This document shows, piece by piece, positions 49,801 through 57,711 of a stretch of 64,000 bases of DNA. Positions within the stretch are counted from its first letter, which is position 1. Every line of letters starts with the position of its first letter. Both the position numbers and the translations under genes were made by a program. Below the pieces are notes generated by a model. The model did not search any database and was not told the DNA's origin. It saw only the letters and a program-made list of their open reading frames with translations. The DNA is from Mactromeris polynyma (lineage: Eukaryota; Mollusca; Bivalvia; Venerida; Mactridae): NCBI GenBank assembly GCA_032209605.1, contig JASFXZ010000099.1:124001-188000 (forward strand), written 5' to 3'.

Positions 49801-52800
49801 TAGCTCCTGTGACCAACTTATGCAACAGACCCAAACCATTTTTATATTACTTCGAAAGAGGACCACCTAAGGAGCATTTGTGTGAAGTTTAGTCAAAATC
49901 TATCAAGTGGTTTAGGAGGAGATGTTGTTTATAGTTTCCAGTATATACATATAGGGAACAAGCCCTGCCCCCTGGTGGCCATCTTTTTTGACGAATCCTA
50001 ATAATTTATGCAATCTTGTAAGAGGACCACAAGACAATGCTACACACCAAATATCAAAGCTCTAGACCTAAAGGTTTTGGACAAGAAGATTTTCAAAGTT
50101 TCTATTTTTAGCTCCTGTGACCTAATTATGCAGCGGACCGGAACGATTTATGCAACTTTTGTTCACCTTTATAGGATTACCCGGTGAAACAAATGCAGCC
50201 CACACAAACCTCATCATGGACAGACCAGTGGTCCAGTGGTAACATGCTGGACTAGTAATTAAGCTCAATTTGCAGCTCCGTCACTAACATAACTAATGGT
50301 CATTTGAACGAGACATAAAATCCCATGTATCAGTGCTATACACCAATCATGTTATAGAACCAAGGGTGTCTCTGGAACAGGGATACTTTCTCTTTCATCA
50401 TTATTCCCCGAAAAATGTAAAATAACTAACCTTTTCTGGGAGTGTTGGTCATATGGCAAAGCCAACTTACTAATGGTAAAAGTCTAAAATACATGCAAAC
50501 CTCATTAGGGTGCTGAAACCTCAAAACCAAATGTCAACTAGAGCTATCACTGAAGGTGATTAATACCCCCACAATACCGCTTTGTCAGACATATTTTTGA
50601 TAAATTCAAAGATGGCCGCCAGTCAAGACAATGAAATTATCTATCACTATCTATCACTACAGGACCACAATCAGAATGTGCCGACAATATACACAACTAG
50701 GCTTGGTAGAAATAATTCATGGAAAACCATGTTATGTGACATGACGGAACAAGTGGTGATTCCCATATAGCCCCCATTGCATATTTTGAAGTGGGGTTAT
50801 AATAAGAATTGTGTACATTTTAATATTTCGGAGGTGATATGAATACCACAGTATGGGAGTCAGGTCAAAATCAATAAAATAGAAAAAATGAACAGTAATA
50901 TATAGCACTTTGTCACAAAGAAATATAATGATACATTCGACTAGAGTATGAACTAGTAACACCAATATATTTGATTTTAACTCCCAAGATCTGAACATTT
51001 TGCATTCAAATTCGAACAAATATAGCAACAAAGCGTATTAAATTGATACAATTTATATTCGCAATCAAGACATTTTGTTCCATTGTCCTTGACTGCAGTT
51101 TCACAGATTTAATCAAATAATCAAACTACCTGGATATAACATTATATTATGCCTTATTTCAATGGATTTTAAAAGAAATCCCGTTATTTTCACTGAAAGG
51201 CGAGTCTTCAACAACAAAAACAAACCATTTGCTAGTATCTGAATGTAATAAACCAAAAATGCTGCCAACAGAACAGTAAGAACTAATCAACAGTTCCTGT
51301 GAAATAAAAAACTGAACTTGTATAGAATTGCTCACAAAAAGCTGGGCAAAATGGAACTAAATCAATGCAAAATATATCAAACAATATGCTAGAAATAACA
51401 GTTATTTTCACAGAAAGATAAGTCGTTTACAACTAAAAACAAACCATTTGCTAGTAAGTGAAAGTAAGAGAAACTATTTTTAGTAACAGTGACCTTGACC
51501 TTGGCCCCACCAGCCCCAATATCGAACTTGACCTGTATCTTCTGATGTTACACCTGTGTACCAAAAATTTTTCAAATCTGTCTAGCCTTTCATGAGTTAT
51601 CGTCCGGAAACCATGAAAACCAAGAGAAACTATTTTTAGTAACAGTGACCTTGACCTTGGCCCCACCAGCCCCAATATCGAACTTGACCTGTATCTTCTG
51701 ATGTTACACCTGTGTACCAAAAATTTTTCAAATCTGTCTAGCCTTTCATGAGTTATCGTCCGGAAACCATGAAAACCGACAGACCGACAGACCGACCGAC
51801 AGACCGACCGACAGACCGACCGACCGACCGACCGACAAGCTCACTCCTATATACCCCCTCAAACTTCGTTTGTGGGGGTATAATAAATCATTAACATATT
51901 GTCTGAGTTTATCTCTGATAGCAACAGCTGATGTGTTTATCATTTTCTATACAATAGAATAATATAATCCTCCCAGAATAGTAGATATATGAAACCCACT
52001 CAAATAAGAGTTTTTGTTGATCTGATAATCTATACACTAACATATACTATTACCATAACTTTGTACAATTCATTAAAACCAGCCATGTACTTCTGTTCTG
52101 CATCAATGTGCTTATTCAAATCAGTCCCATTTGAGATAATTGAATTTTAATTCATTTTTTCAGTAGTATTTTTAGCAATATGTACAGGTCGGTTAAATTT
52201 CTGTTTTCCGAAATTTTCTTATCAATATGAATTTGTAGTAATGTCACTAAATTAATTAAGAGGTAACTGAAATCTTCAATGTATTCTCTTTAGCTTAACA
52301 TGAGTTGTGAACAGGAACTCAAAACTGATCAACTGCAGATTTTCAGTCCCACTTTTTCTGTCTCAACTTTATGAAACCAGCTATTTTTGCAGAAATCGCA
52401 GAGCTTTAAAGCTTATATGTAAGTCCATGCCACATTGATTTATCTTATCAATGCCTGAAAGATGCAATGATCCAATATGACTGTAATATGACAAGGTAAT
52501 ACAAAAGAGTAAGAGTAAGAAGAATATTACTGAGAACTTTGCTACATACTTTTCACCCAGTTCATGAATAAAGACAATCACTGTATTATCTGATGCACTT
52601 ATCTCCTGAAGAAGTCCATGATAGTGTATTCCTTCCAGTATAACCTAGCAAATTTAGGAAGAAAATAATGTATATCAATATAATACCACAATAATACAGC
52701 TCACATCAAGTGCACACTATCAGTGTATCAATGGTATTAGCACACATTAACAGATACACCTGGTGAAATAGGTGTCTATAATGCAGAGAATGTAATCCTG

Positions 52801-53987
52801 TCCACTTACAGTGGTCTACACACCACATATGTCACAATATTATTGATGAAAGAAATACTGATACAATTATAGCATCAAGGTTTATCCCAGCGTTTTACGA
52901 TCAAGTGACATTTTCATAGGTATATTTCATTTCAATTAATTATCTTCTATTCCCATTATCACACAGCAAATGGATAAAGTTAACTTTCTATGATCTCCTG
53001 GCATTTAGTTTGTGTGAATGTTCATCAAACAAAAGCACAAAATTTAAAATTTAGATGTATTTTGTCATCATGATACAAAATACAGAAGACAACTGGTGAG
53101 AGTAGATTATAATATTATACACACAACATTTTCATTTAAAAATCATGTTGGGCATATTATTAGCAGCTAAACAAATGCAAATGACGTTTTTGTAATATCA
53201 GTGTAAAATCGGATTCATCAACTGTGAACAGCCATACAAAAAGGTGTTTATAATATAATACCCCATCTTGACAACTAGTAAGTAAATGAAAGCAATCGTC
53301 ATGGTGCATGGCATTTATGAAAGAACCTATTCAAGAAGAAAATGTATTTTGATAAAAGTAAGATTGTTGATATATGGGCGTGGTGTTTAAAATAGGGTGT
53401 ATTAGTAGTCAATTTAAAGCCACTTCAGAAGATAAGGGTTACATAGGCTACCCTAGTATAAAGAACTAGAGAATTGATGGGTATGTGACACAGTAATTAT
53501 TACATGGTACAGAAATTATAATAAAAGATATACACTCCGCCCTAAGATGAACAGATATAAGTTTGTATAAATATACATATGTTTGTGTAAATAACTAGAA
53601 GTAACTTCATTTAAAAGCAGCATTCTTTAAATGACGCTCCAAATGTTATGTAATCTATCAAATTTAAATAAGCAGGCATAAATACAAAAAAGTTGTTTAT
53701 TACAGAAAATTTACTCTTAACACATTCATCTGCACTAGTTGTAAAGCCACAACAGAGCTAATGATGTTATAAATATGAGATGTGACCACCACATATACAC
53801 AGGTAAAACAATTTGTAATAAAATCAAACCAAGTCTTACATTCAGGTTTGAAATTAATGCAATTTACATTCTAACAAAAGTTAAAAATACATGTAACAGT
53901 ATTCAGAATTATAACAACTAAAGTATACTTGGCATTTGTCCCCGAGCGCAAATCTCAGTCTATATTCAGGTGAATCCTTGATTTGTT
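27548..53987 (-). CDS. OTUD4: OTUD4/ALG13-like protein, Tudor to C-terminus (8 exons, 5' end not in window)
   Basis: Joining 53987-53929, 52644-52550, 43711-43627, 37595-37489, 33326-33209, 30915-30696, 30071-30031 and 28807-27548 on the minus strand keeps one frame through every junction and gives about 660 residues. All introns are GT..AG. Residues about 15-65 form a Tudor domain (GDKCQVILEGIHYHG, then VIVFIHELGEKRSVPIRSLK). Around residue 230 is NTLRFFYNLGVE, which resembles a conserved block of vertebrate OTUD4 and ALG13. The remainder is low complexity: a Ser/Asp-rich stretch, then a Tyr/Pro/Gln-rich tail. Family members (also Drosophila otu) carry an N-terminal OTU deubiquitinase domain and are linked to RNA-protein granules and RNA metabolism. 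That domain should lie upstream and was not found here, so catalytic activity cannot be judged. OTUD4 versus ALG13 orthology is unresolved; the symbol is provisional. Confidence 0.82.
28808..30030 (-). other. Intron of OTUD4-like gene with a dispersed repeat fragment
   Basis: GT..AG intron of 1223 bases. Around 29475-29885 it contains phrases (gcatgtgcccccacatataa, ggtgaccttaaccttcgacc) of the 'cccccaca'/'gtgacctt' repeat family also seen at 30324-30540 and 50541-51885. Nothing else is recognised. Confidence 0.6.
30031..30071 (-). CDS. OTUD4: OTUD4-like micro-exon with LRFFYNLG block
   Basis: The 41-base exon (acceptor cttttgtAG, donor GAG|GTAAAA) completes a Glu codon and encodes VNTLRFFYNLGVE. 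It is easily missed by ORF finders, but it is the only way to connect the exons on either side in frame. The peptide resembles a conserved motif after the Tudor domain of vertebrate OTUD4 and ALG13. Confidence 0.82.
30324..30540. repeat. Dispersed repeat fragment in intron
   Basis: gacctgtcacaatagtgaca followed by aatgcccccg resembles the left end of the element at 50541. Further on, gcttgacctttgaggtaggg and tgggtcttacacgccac match phrases at 42775. It is a decayed copy. Confidence 0.5.
30696..30915 (-). CDS. OTUD4: OTUD4-like exon: Pro/Gln-rich linker
   Basis: The 220-base exon starts YPLTDTIQRFPPPTVLQHQQ in phase 0 and ends DVSGQDLP plus one base at CCA G|GTAAG. The acceptor is cgttatttcAG. 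It joins the next exon through a split Glu codon. Confidence 0.8.
32300..32340. promoter_or_regulatory. Promoter-like patch with perfect CRE
   Basis: The palindrome TGACGTCA (32309-32316) is followed six bases later by TGCGCA within ccatgcgcagac, resembling an NRF1 half-site. The patch is richer in CpG than its surroundings. An intronic promoter or captured regulatory sequence is possible; this is inference from motif matches only. Confidence 0.3.
32461..32820. repeat. 51-bp minisatellite, seven copies, open on both strands
   Basis: The unit ttcaaagtacatgaaccttg, then tcacattggataacttacgg and gaaatgaagaa repeats seven times. It encodes MNLVTLDNLREMKNSKY repeats on plus and FEFFISRKLSNVTRFMY repeats on minus with no stop on either. 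It lies wholly in an intron and is not treated as coding. Confidence 0.95.
33209..33326 (-). CDS. OTUD4: OTUD4-like exon: linker
   Basis: The 118-base exon completes a Gln codon (CA+G) and encodes QSAVPHRGEVMSNVNCDYVG, then MDISPVQ and an Asn-rich end, finishing in phase 0 at CAG|GTAAAA. The acceptor is tattattgcAG. It has low complexity and no domain. Confidence 0.75.
33718..34990 (+). mobile_element. Degenerate Tc1/mariner transposon
   Basis: The ends are inverted: cactgaaccaaaatgagaac after TA at 33718-33719, and an inverted cactgatccaaaatgaaaac before TA at 34989-34990. The TA on each side fits the Tc1 target-site duplication. The interior encodes a broken transposase on the plus strand, antisense to the host gene. 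Confidence 0.88.
33950..34650 (+). pseudogene. Tc1-like transposase, DD34E, broken
   Basis: The transposase would cut and paste the element at TA sites. Decayed helix-turn-helix sequence (TISMVNNVLNHFG, then TGSVRDRARPCHV-like after an in-frame stop) lies near 34040-34165. The catalytic domain is readable as HFSDESLLTVSHAGGRISIY in the frame 34166-34504, then after a frameshift as QHDNAMPHKVHITTQFLAQN and LDLNPIENIWD near 34501-34625. The three acidic residues (Asp in FSDES, Asp in QHDNA, Glu in NPIEN) are still present, with 34 residues between the second and third, the DD34E signature of Tc1. At least one frameshift and several stops make it inactive. Confidence 0.88.
35503..36072. repeat. 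57-bp minisatellite, ten copies
   Basis: Ten copies of ggatgccaacacttgttatg, then tgggttatcattgggcttca and tacacacactcagctct fill exactly 570 bases. Copies differ mainly at acttgtt/acatgtt and at one or two other sites. All three plus frames and one minus frame are open for about 200 codons, an effect of a stop-free unit whose length is a multiple of three. Confidence 0.97.
37489..37595 (-). CDS. OTUD4: OTUD4-like exon: linker
   Basis: The 107-base exon begins with DWLSHDINITRGRLPEYSEN in phase 0 and ends in phase 2 at CAA CA|GTATGT. The acceptor is ccattttcAG. It has no named domain. The phase fit to both neighbours is the main support. Confidence 0.75.
38279..39558. repeat. 31-bp minisatellite, about 41 copies
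   Basis: The unit tctgaggtggagaacaactt then ccctacatgta repeats with variants gagatagag, atatgta, acatgtaac and ataggtatc. TACATGTA occurs in many copies. Variant types alternate in local patterns, with longer stretches duplicated (for example the gaggttgag copies near 38345 and 38965). Confidence 0.96.
41130..41212 (-). mobile_element. tRNA-like SINE head (pseudo-tRNA)
   Basis: On the minus strand the sequence reads gcccggttagctccgtgggt, then agagcactttactgccaatc and aggttgcaggtgtgaaccct. The A box (TTAGCTCCGTGGG, then TAGAGC) is good and the B box (GGTGTGAACCC) has decayed. The acceptor stem does not pair, so a SINE head is likelier than a working tRNA. Confidence 0.65.
42775..43115. repeat. 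~137-bp imperfect tandem repeat
   Basis: The phrase catcatggtgaacatttgt recurs with a spacing of 137, each time followed by aaatgaca(c/a), gtcatattcc and ttcagacccttttttgacct. A third partial unit begins at gtgaccttgaccattgag. It belongs to the widespread 'gacctttga..' dispersed family. Confidence 0.75.
43253..43500 (-). mobile_element. tRNA-derived SINE
   Basis: On the minus strand it contains ctgtgggctcaaatcccatc (decayed B box), tagaatttgtgaagaagcta, cccaggtggctgcctggggt, cttcctccaccctaatagct and tgtgacttaaagctcaatta, and ends in an A-rich tail. The body matches the plus-strand SINE at 19773-20020 phrase by phrase. Confidence 0.75.
43627..43711 (-). CDS. OTUD4: OTUD4-like exon: end of Tudor domain, basic linker
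   Basis: The 85-base exon completes a split Lys codon (AA+G) and encodes RSVPIRSLKSPSRHNYHYIY, then PRNFRRKQ, ending in phase 0 at CAG|GTATCT. The acceptor is gatgttacAG. RSVPIRSLK is the last Tudor strand; the rest is a basic, aromatic linker. Confidence 0.8.
44638..44990 (-). pseudogene. Tc1-like transposase C-terminal fragment
   Basis: On the minus strand, MRYQNEILR leads to RGMRLMQD, a stop, HTARATMALLANHRINVLPW, DLN, a small deletion, then an uninterrupted IWDVIGRKVRARNCRNVRQL to MRQRCLAVISAAGGHTRY and a TAG stop. This is the C-terminal half of a Tc1/mariner DDE transposase, well conserved at its end but broken by a stop and by a deletion just where the catalytic Glu (NPIEH) should be. 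The N-terminal half is not in the element. Confidence 0.88.
46230..46264 (+). repeat. Dispersed 50-bp motif, partial copy
   Basis: cgaccatcttttttaaagat followed by atttcttgttt matches the right half of the motif at 5608-5660. It lies inside the 44312-46672 element. Confidence 0.55.
47643..47695 (+). repeat. Dispersed 50-bp motif, copy 2
   Basis: caagacatcattccatcttt, then tcttttttaaagatatatct matches 5608-5660 with few differences. Confidence 0.6.
48660..49001 (-). pseudogene. Tc1-like transposase N-terminal fragment
   Basis: From an ATG at 49001-48999 the minus strand reads MSRLSEVARGRVIALLILGQ, a stop, HNQVAMHSVSMLRITGKVAD and further decayed sequence. This resembles the N-terminal helix-turn-helix of Tc1-type transposases, the part that binds the inverted repeats. 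It lies outside the TIR element at 44312-46672, so it probably comes from a different insertion. No ends were found. Confidence 0.7.
49440..50170. repeat. Dispersed repeat with two ~322-bp copies
   Basis: It starts with aagagggccatgatggccat, atatcgctcacc, the same head as at 54000. Two copies with a spacing of about 322 share atttatgcaatcttgtaaga, gctacacaccaaatatcaaa and ttttggacaagaagattttc. Its phrases also occur at 22271-22760. Confidence 0.75.
50215..50410 (+). mobile_element. tRNA-like SINE, decayed
   Basis: gtggtccagtggtaacatgc, then tggactagtaatt has a tRNA D-arm and anticodon-arm layout (A box TGGTCCAGTGG), while the expected B box has decayed to gcagctccgtcac. The following body gtcatttgaacgagacataa, atcccatgtatcagtgc is non-tRNA. 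Confidence 0.5.
51466..51777. repeat. Perfect 156-bp tandem duplication
   Basis: Both copies run from aagagaaactatttttagta to cggaaaccatgaaaacc with no difference that I can see, at a spacing of exactly 156. The unit contains gtgaccttgaccttggcccc. It shares its framework with the ~145-bp units at 56545-57135. Confidence 0.93.
51778..51836. repeat. GACA/GACC microsatellite
   Basis: gacagaccgacagaccgacc and pure gacc runs directly follow the second 156-bp unit. Confidence 0.95.
52550..52644 (-). CDS. OTUD4: OTUD4-like exon: Tudor domain core
   Basis: The 95-base exon encodes VILEGIHYHGLLQEI, then SASDNTVIVFIHELGE, and ends in phase 2 at GAA AA|GTATGT. The pattern (hydrophobic-Gly-xx-Tyr-x-G...VxVFIxELGEK) is the Tudor barrel of OTUD4, ALG13 and Drosophila otu. 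The acceptor is tttgctAG. Confidence 0.85.
52645..53928 (-). other. Intron within the Tudor domain
   Basis: GT..AG intron of 1284 bases between GDKCQ and VILEG. I see no repeat or RNA in it. Confidence 0.6.
53929..53987 (-). CDS. OTUD4: OTUD4-like exon: start of Tudor domain
   Basis: This 59-base exon reads (x)AA-QIKDSPEYRLRFALGDKCQ, starting in phase 1 and ending in phase 0 at CAA|GTATAC. The acceptor is ttgtttttctttcAG. LGDKCQ followed by VILEG from the next exon is the first strand of the Tudor fold in this family. The bivalve-type repeat at 54000-54731 starts only about a dozen bases upstream of the acceptor. Confidence 0.78.
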
Positions 53988-53999
53988 CTGAAAGAAAAA

Positions 54000-54731
54000 C
54001 AAGAGGGCCATGTTAGCCCTATATCGCTCACCTGAGTACATTGCCATGTTGGCTTCAAGAGTCCATGAGAATTTTCAATGATTTGACCTTGTGACCTACA
54101 TTTTGACCCCACGTGACCCAGAACTACATTGGACTTTTATTACGACAAACATTATGATCAAGTTTTATGTAGTTCCACAAACATTATGATCAAGTTTTAT
54201 GTAGTTCCGGTAGAAAATGCAGCCTCCTGAGAATCCACAAGGATTTTTCCATCATTGATCCTGTGACCTAGTTTTTGATGCCATGTGACCAAGTATTAAA
54301 CTTCAATTGTATTTCATTAAGAAAAACATTCCCATGAAATTTCGTGTAGTCTGAGTGGAAAATGGGGGCCTCTAGAGTGTTCACAAAGATTGTTTATGAT
54401 TTAGCTGTGTGACCTCATTTTTGACCGCACGTGACCTAGTTTCAAACTTGACCTAGACTTCATTAGGCAATCATTTTGACCATGTCTCATACAGATAAAG
54501 TGAAAAATGTGACCTTTGGAGTGTTAACAAGGTTTTACTATAATTGGACCTAGTGACATAGTTTTGACCCCAGATGATTTCATTGAGACAAACATTCTGA
54601 CCAAGGTTCATGCAGATCAGGTAAAAGATGTTACTAGAGTGTTAACAATCTTAATTGTTGACGACGGACAACTGACAACAGACAGCGGACACAGTGTAAT
54701 CCCAATAGCTCACCTTGAGCACTTCTTGTTC
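54000..54731. repeat. Dispersed 'agggccatg...ctcacctgag' element
   Basis: The left part tatcgctcacctgag is inverted in the right end ttcaggtgagcta. Between them about five degenerate units of ~115 bases carry gtgacct, ttgaccccacgtgaccca, ttcattaag and agtgttaacaaggtttt. The type is abundant in bivalve genomes (from memory). Its left edge is about 12 bases from the splice acceptor of the first OTUD4-like exon in the window. Confidence 0.75.
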
Positions 54732-54857
54732 AGGTGAGCTAATAACAACACATCAGAAATATACTGGTTAAAAAAATGTCATTGCAAAACTGTTTTGAAA
54801 GCAATGTATCTTACCAAATACAGATATTGTTATTGTCAAGTCCCAATTTGCCACAAG

Positions 54858-55868
54858 CAGGGCTAGTAGATTACAGGGTTATGAAAGGGACGGCGTACCA
54901 AAATTTATCATGCCTTGGATGATCACGTGACTCACTTACACATCGGGCGCCATTTGCAAATTAATGTTTTGTTATAGCGAAGACAAAATGTAAAATCACC
55001 TAATTAAAACGCATTCTTTTGCAACATTATTGATTTTTCTGGATGAGGTATGTATTGCTACGTTGATATGTATATATTTAAGACCTCGCTATGCGTAATT
55101 ATGCCTAATTAACGATTCAAATGTGGGCGACCAGACTTGTGAAAAACAATGGCAAACGGTCAATTTTCTTTTATGTAGTATTTTGTAAGTGTTATAATGG
55201 TATAATTAAGCAATTTAAACTGTTCAATTACTAGAAAACACATATCATATTTAATTTTGTGGCTTGCACTAGGTCATAAGTGCTCAATTTGTCCAGATAC
55301 ATGTATTTAGAAAGAATCAGTGAATTTGGCCAATTTTCGCGTACTTCAAAAAAATGGCTTCCAATTGAAAATTACGTCCATGATTATGTGAAGAATAGCA
55401 GTCTAATACGCCTTGTATCACATAAGATTTTAGTGTTTTTATGCAAAATAAAGACAGTTTGGTGGCCTGCAGGTAACAGAAATTGTGTAATAGTACTTTT
55501 AAAGTTTAAATTTTTTCTTTTGAAAGTTGAATTTGACAATTGGAATTTGATACCCGTGAATGCCATTAACATGTGAGAATTTAAATAACATTATACATGT
55601 ACTGTCTTACCGGTACATAAGATGATATCTTTCATAAATCATCATTTCTTTGTTATATAAATATAATATATAGCAATTACTTACCTATTATAGCGTATAC
55701 AAATATTTACGCATAAACTCGAAGTAAAACGCGTCATCTGCTTCGAGCGTGTTATCTACCATATCGTGAAATTTATGCATAGGTAAAATCGCCAGCCGAG
55801 GCAAGATAAATCGAAAAGAGATAGCGTTATATAGTCCGATTCATAACCAGGGTAATCTGCTAGCCCTG
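54858..55868. mobile_element. 1-kb hAT-like non-autonomous element
   Basis: The ends are cagggctagtagattac and, inverted at the right, cagggctagcagattac, continuing through ggttatgaa (about 29 bases with one indel). The flanks carry a direct duplication ccacaag (54851-54857 and 55869-55875), with the next base allowing 7 or 8 bp. CAGGG termini and an ~8-bp duplication are typical of hAT transposons. No transposase is encoded. The interior contains a CACGTGAC E-box and gcgccattt near 54920-54955. Confidence 0.82.
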
Positions 55869-55875
55869 CCACAAG

Positions 55876-56337
55876 TCAGGTTTATTCCCCCTTAACTTCT
55901 ACCTGTAATAGTGGCAATACTCAAGATCAATCTGGATAAACTAAAAAAAAACAGAATCCTGGACCAATTTGATTTTTATGACAGAAAAGAATATGACCAA
56001 CATGCCCTAAAACCACTTATATCTTTAAGCTAGCCTATTACATTTTACAGACCATTGATAGTGACAGTCAAAACACTGACAATGTGGCCAATTGGTAAAA
56101 CAAATCTGATCGTTGAAAGTGATTTATATCCCCCCCCCCCACACACACAAGGCATTGTCCAAGGAAACAAGGGCCCTCAACACTGAAAGGCTTGGACAAT
56201 CACAGAAAACATGCACATCTACACTTTGTGGAGATCATGTGGATTAGTGTCTAAACCACATCAAGTCAATCACACACAGTGAAATCTGAAAACCACACAT
56301 TTTACACATTTTGCCATTAATTATCCAAATTAGAACA
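55876..56337. other. Spacer without recognised gene
   Basis: It contains a short C-run followed by ACACAC (about 56130-56148). Nothing else is recognised. Confidence 0.5.
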
Positions 56338-57222
56338 AGAAATGGGCAATGCCCACAAACCAGGTTTTCAACCTAGTTATTTGTAACCAATGCTCAATTT
56401 GTATAATGAATACATGATGATCATCAATTTTGCAAAGGTGCCATAGTTGATACATGCACACTCACACTAAGATATAATTATAATATATATATGCAACAAA
56501 TATACACCAAGTTTGATGTCAATACACCCATGCATAGCGAAGATATTAAGTGTAAACTGATTTTAAGATTTTAAGTGACCTTGACCTTGGACGGAACAAA
56601 CCCAAAAGCCATCCCAAGCGAGCTCTAAAAATGTCCCTATTATTCAACAACTTTGGTTTCAATATGATCAACGGAACTAAAGTTATTCGCTGGAAACCAA
56701 ATTGCTATTTTTAGTAATGGTAACCTTGACCTTTGACGGAACGAGTCCAAAATCCATCCCAAGCGAGCTCCCCAAATGTTTTTACTATACAACAAGTTTG
56801 GTTACAATATGATCAACGAAACTAAAGTTAGTCGCAGGAAACCAAATTGCTATTTTTAGTAACGGTGACCGTGACCTTTGGCGCAACGCACCATAAGGCA
56901 ATCCCAAGTGAGCTCTCTACATCTTTTTATTATACACCAAGTTTGGTAACAATATGATCAACGAAACTCAAGTTATTCACAGGAAACCAAATTTCTAGTT
57001 TTAGTAACGGTGACCTTGACCTTTGGCAGACCGAACCTAAAAGCAATCCCAAGCAAACTCTCCATATGTTCTTACTATACATCAAGTTTGGTTACTATAT
57101 GATCAACGGAACTCAAAGTTATTCGCCGGAAACCCACAGTTTGACACCTGCTTGCCTGCACGCCGGCCTGGCACACACACACCATTCTAATAACCTGGTT
57201 TTCTTCGAAAACCTGCTTAAAA
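56338..57222. mobile_element. Element with four internal ~145-bp units
   Basis: The left side has aaaccaggttttcaacctag and the right side, inverted, has gaaaaccaggttatta. Inside, the phrase gtgaccttgacctt(t/g)g recurs near 56574, 56720, 56866 and 57010, each with atcccaag(c/t)gagctc, aagtttggt(t/a)acaatatgatca and caggaaaccaaattgctatt. The framework ctatttttagtaac(g/a)gtgacc...ggaaacc is shared with the 156-bp units at 51466. Confidence 0.75.
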
Positions 57223-57711
57223 ATTCAGTATATACTCACATTATAACTATTTAAATGAGAGCCCCTGTTCGAACTTTTGAAGTCCTTATGTAAAATGTCC
57301 TATTCTCATCAACAAAGGAGAAATATACTGATGATGTATGCTGTTTTATTTCATTATATACACACAAAATCATTATACAAATGAATACACAGAATTAGCA
57401 TTTCCATGATTACAATGAAACACACATATCCTGATGTGGATACAATGTTGGGTATTCAATTTGCATAATAAATGATCCAGTTATAGAGAGTTCTTTATAC
57501 ACTGAGATTTCAAATTGATTATTGTGATAATACTTACCACAGAATTTACTAAAACTTCCCACCGGAAGTTTATTACCTTTACAATGGTCTATATTTGGGT
57601 ATTTCTAGCAAACTTATGAGAGCAATAATGATTATAATCAATTTTATATCATAAACGATGTCGCAGACACATAATAACACCCATGCATTATTTGCGATAA
57701 TTCACAAGTGA
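57223..57711. other. Spacer without recognised gene
   Basis: AT-rich, with no coding or repeat call. Confidence 0.5.

Larger units (their letters stand above)
50541..51885. mobile_element. Non-autonomous element with internal tandem units
   Basis: The left end gattaatacccccacaa is roughly inverted in the right end tttgtgggggtataat. Inside are two perfect 156-bp units (51466-51777) and a GACC/GACA microsatellite. The layout of short inverted ends, internal ~150-bp units and an adjoining microsatellite recalls the pearl/Helentron-type elements known from bivalves; that link is from memory and unproven. Confidence 0.6.
43712..52549 (-). other. Large intron of OTUD4-like gene, packed with transposon remnants
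   Basis: GT..AG intron of 8838 bases. It contains a TIR element with Tc1-like transposase sequence (44312-46672), a second transposase remnant (48660-49001), dispersed repeats (49440-50170), a tRNA-like SINE (50215-50410) and an element with internal tandem units (50541-51885). From 46,700 to 48,650 only AT-rich DNA and one short dispersed motif are seen. Confidence 0.6.
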
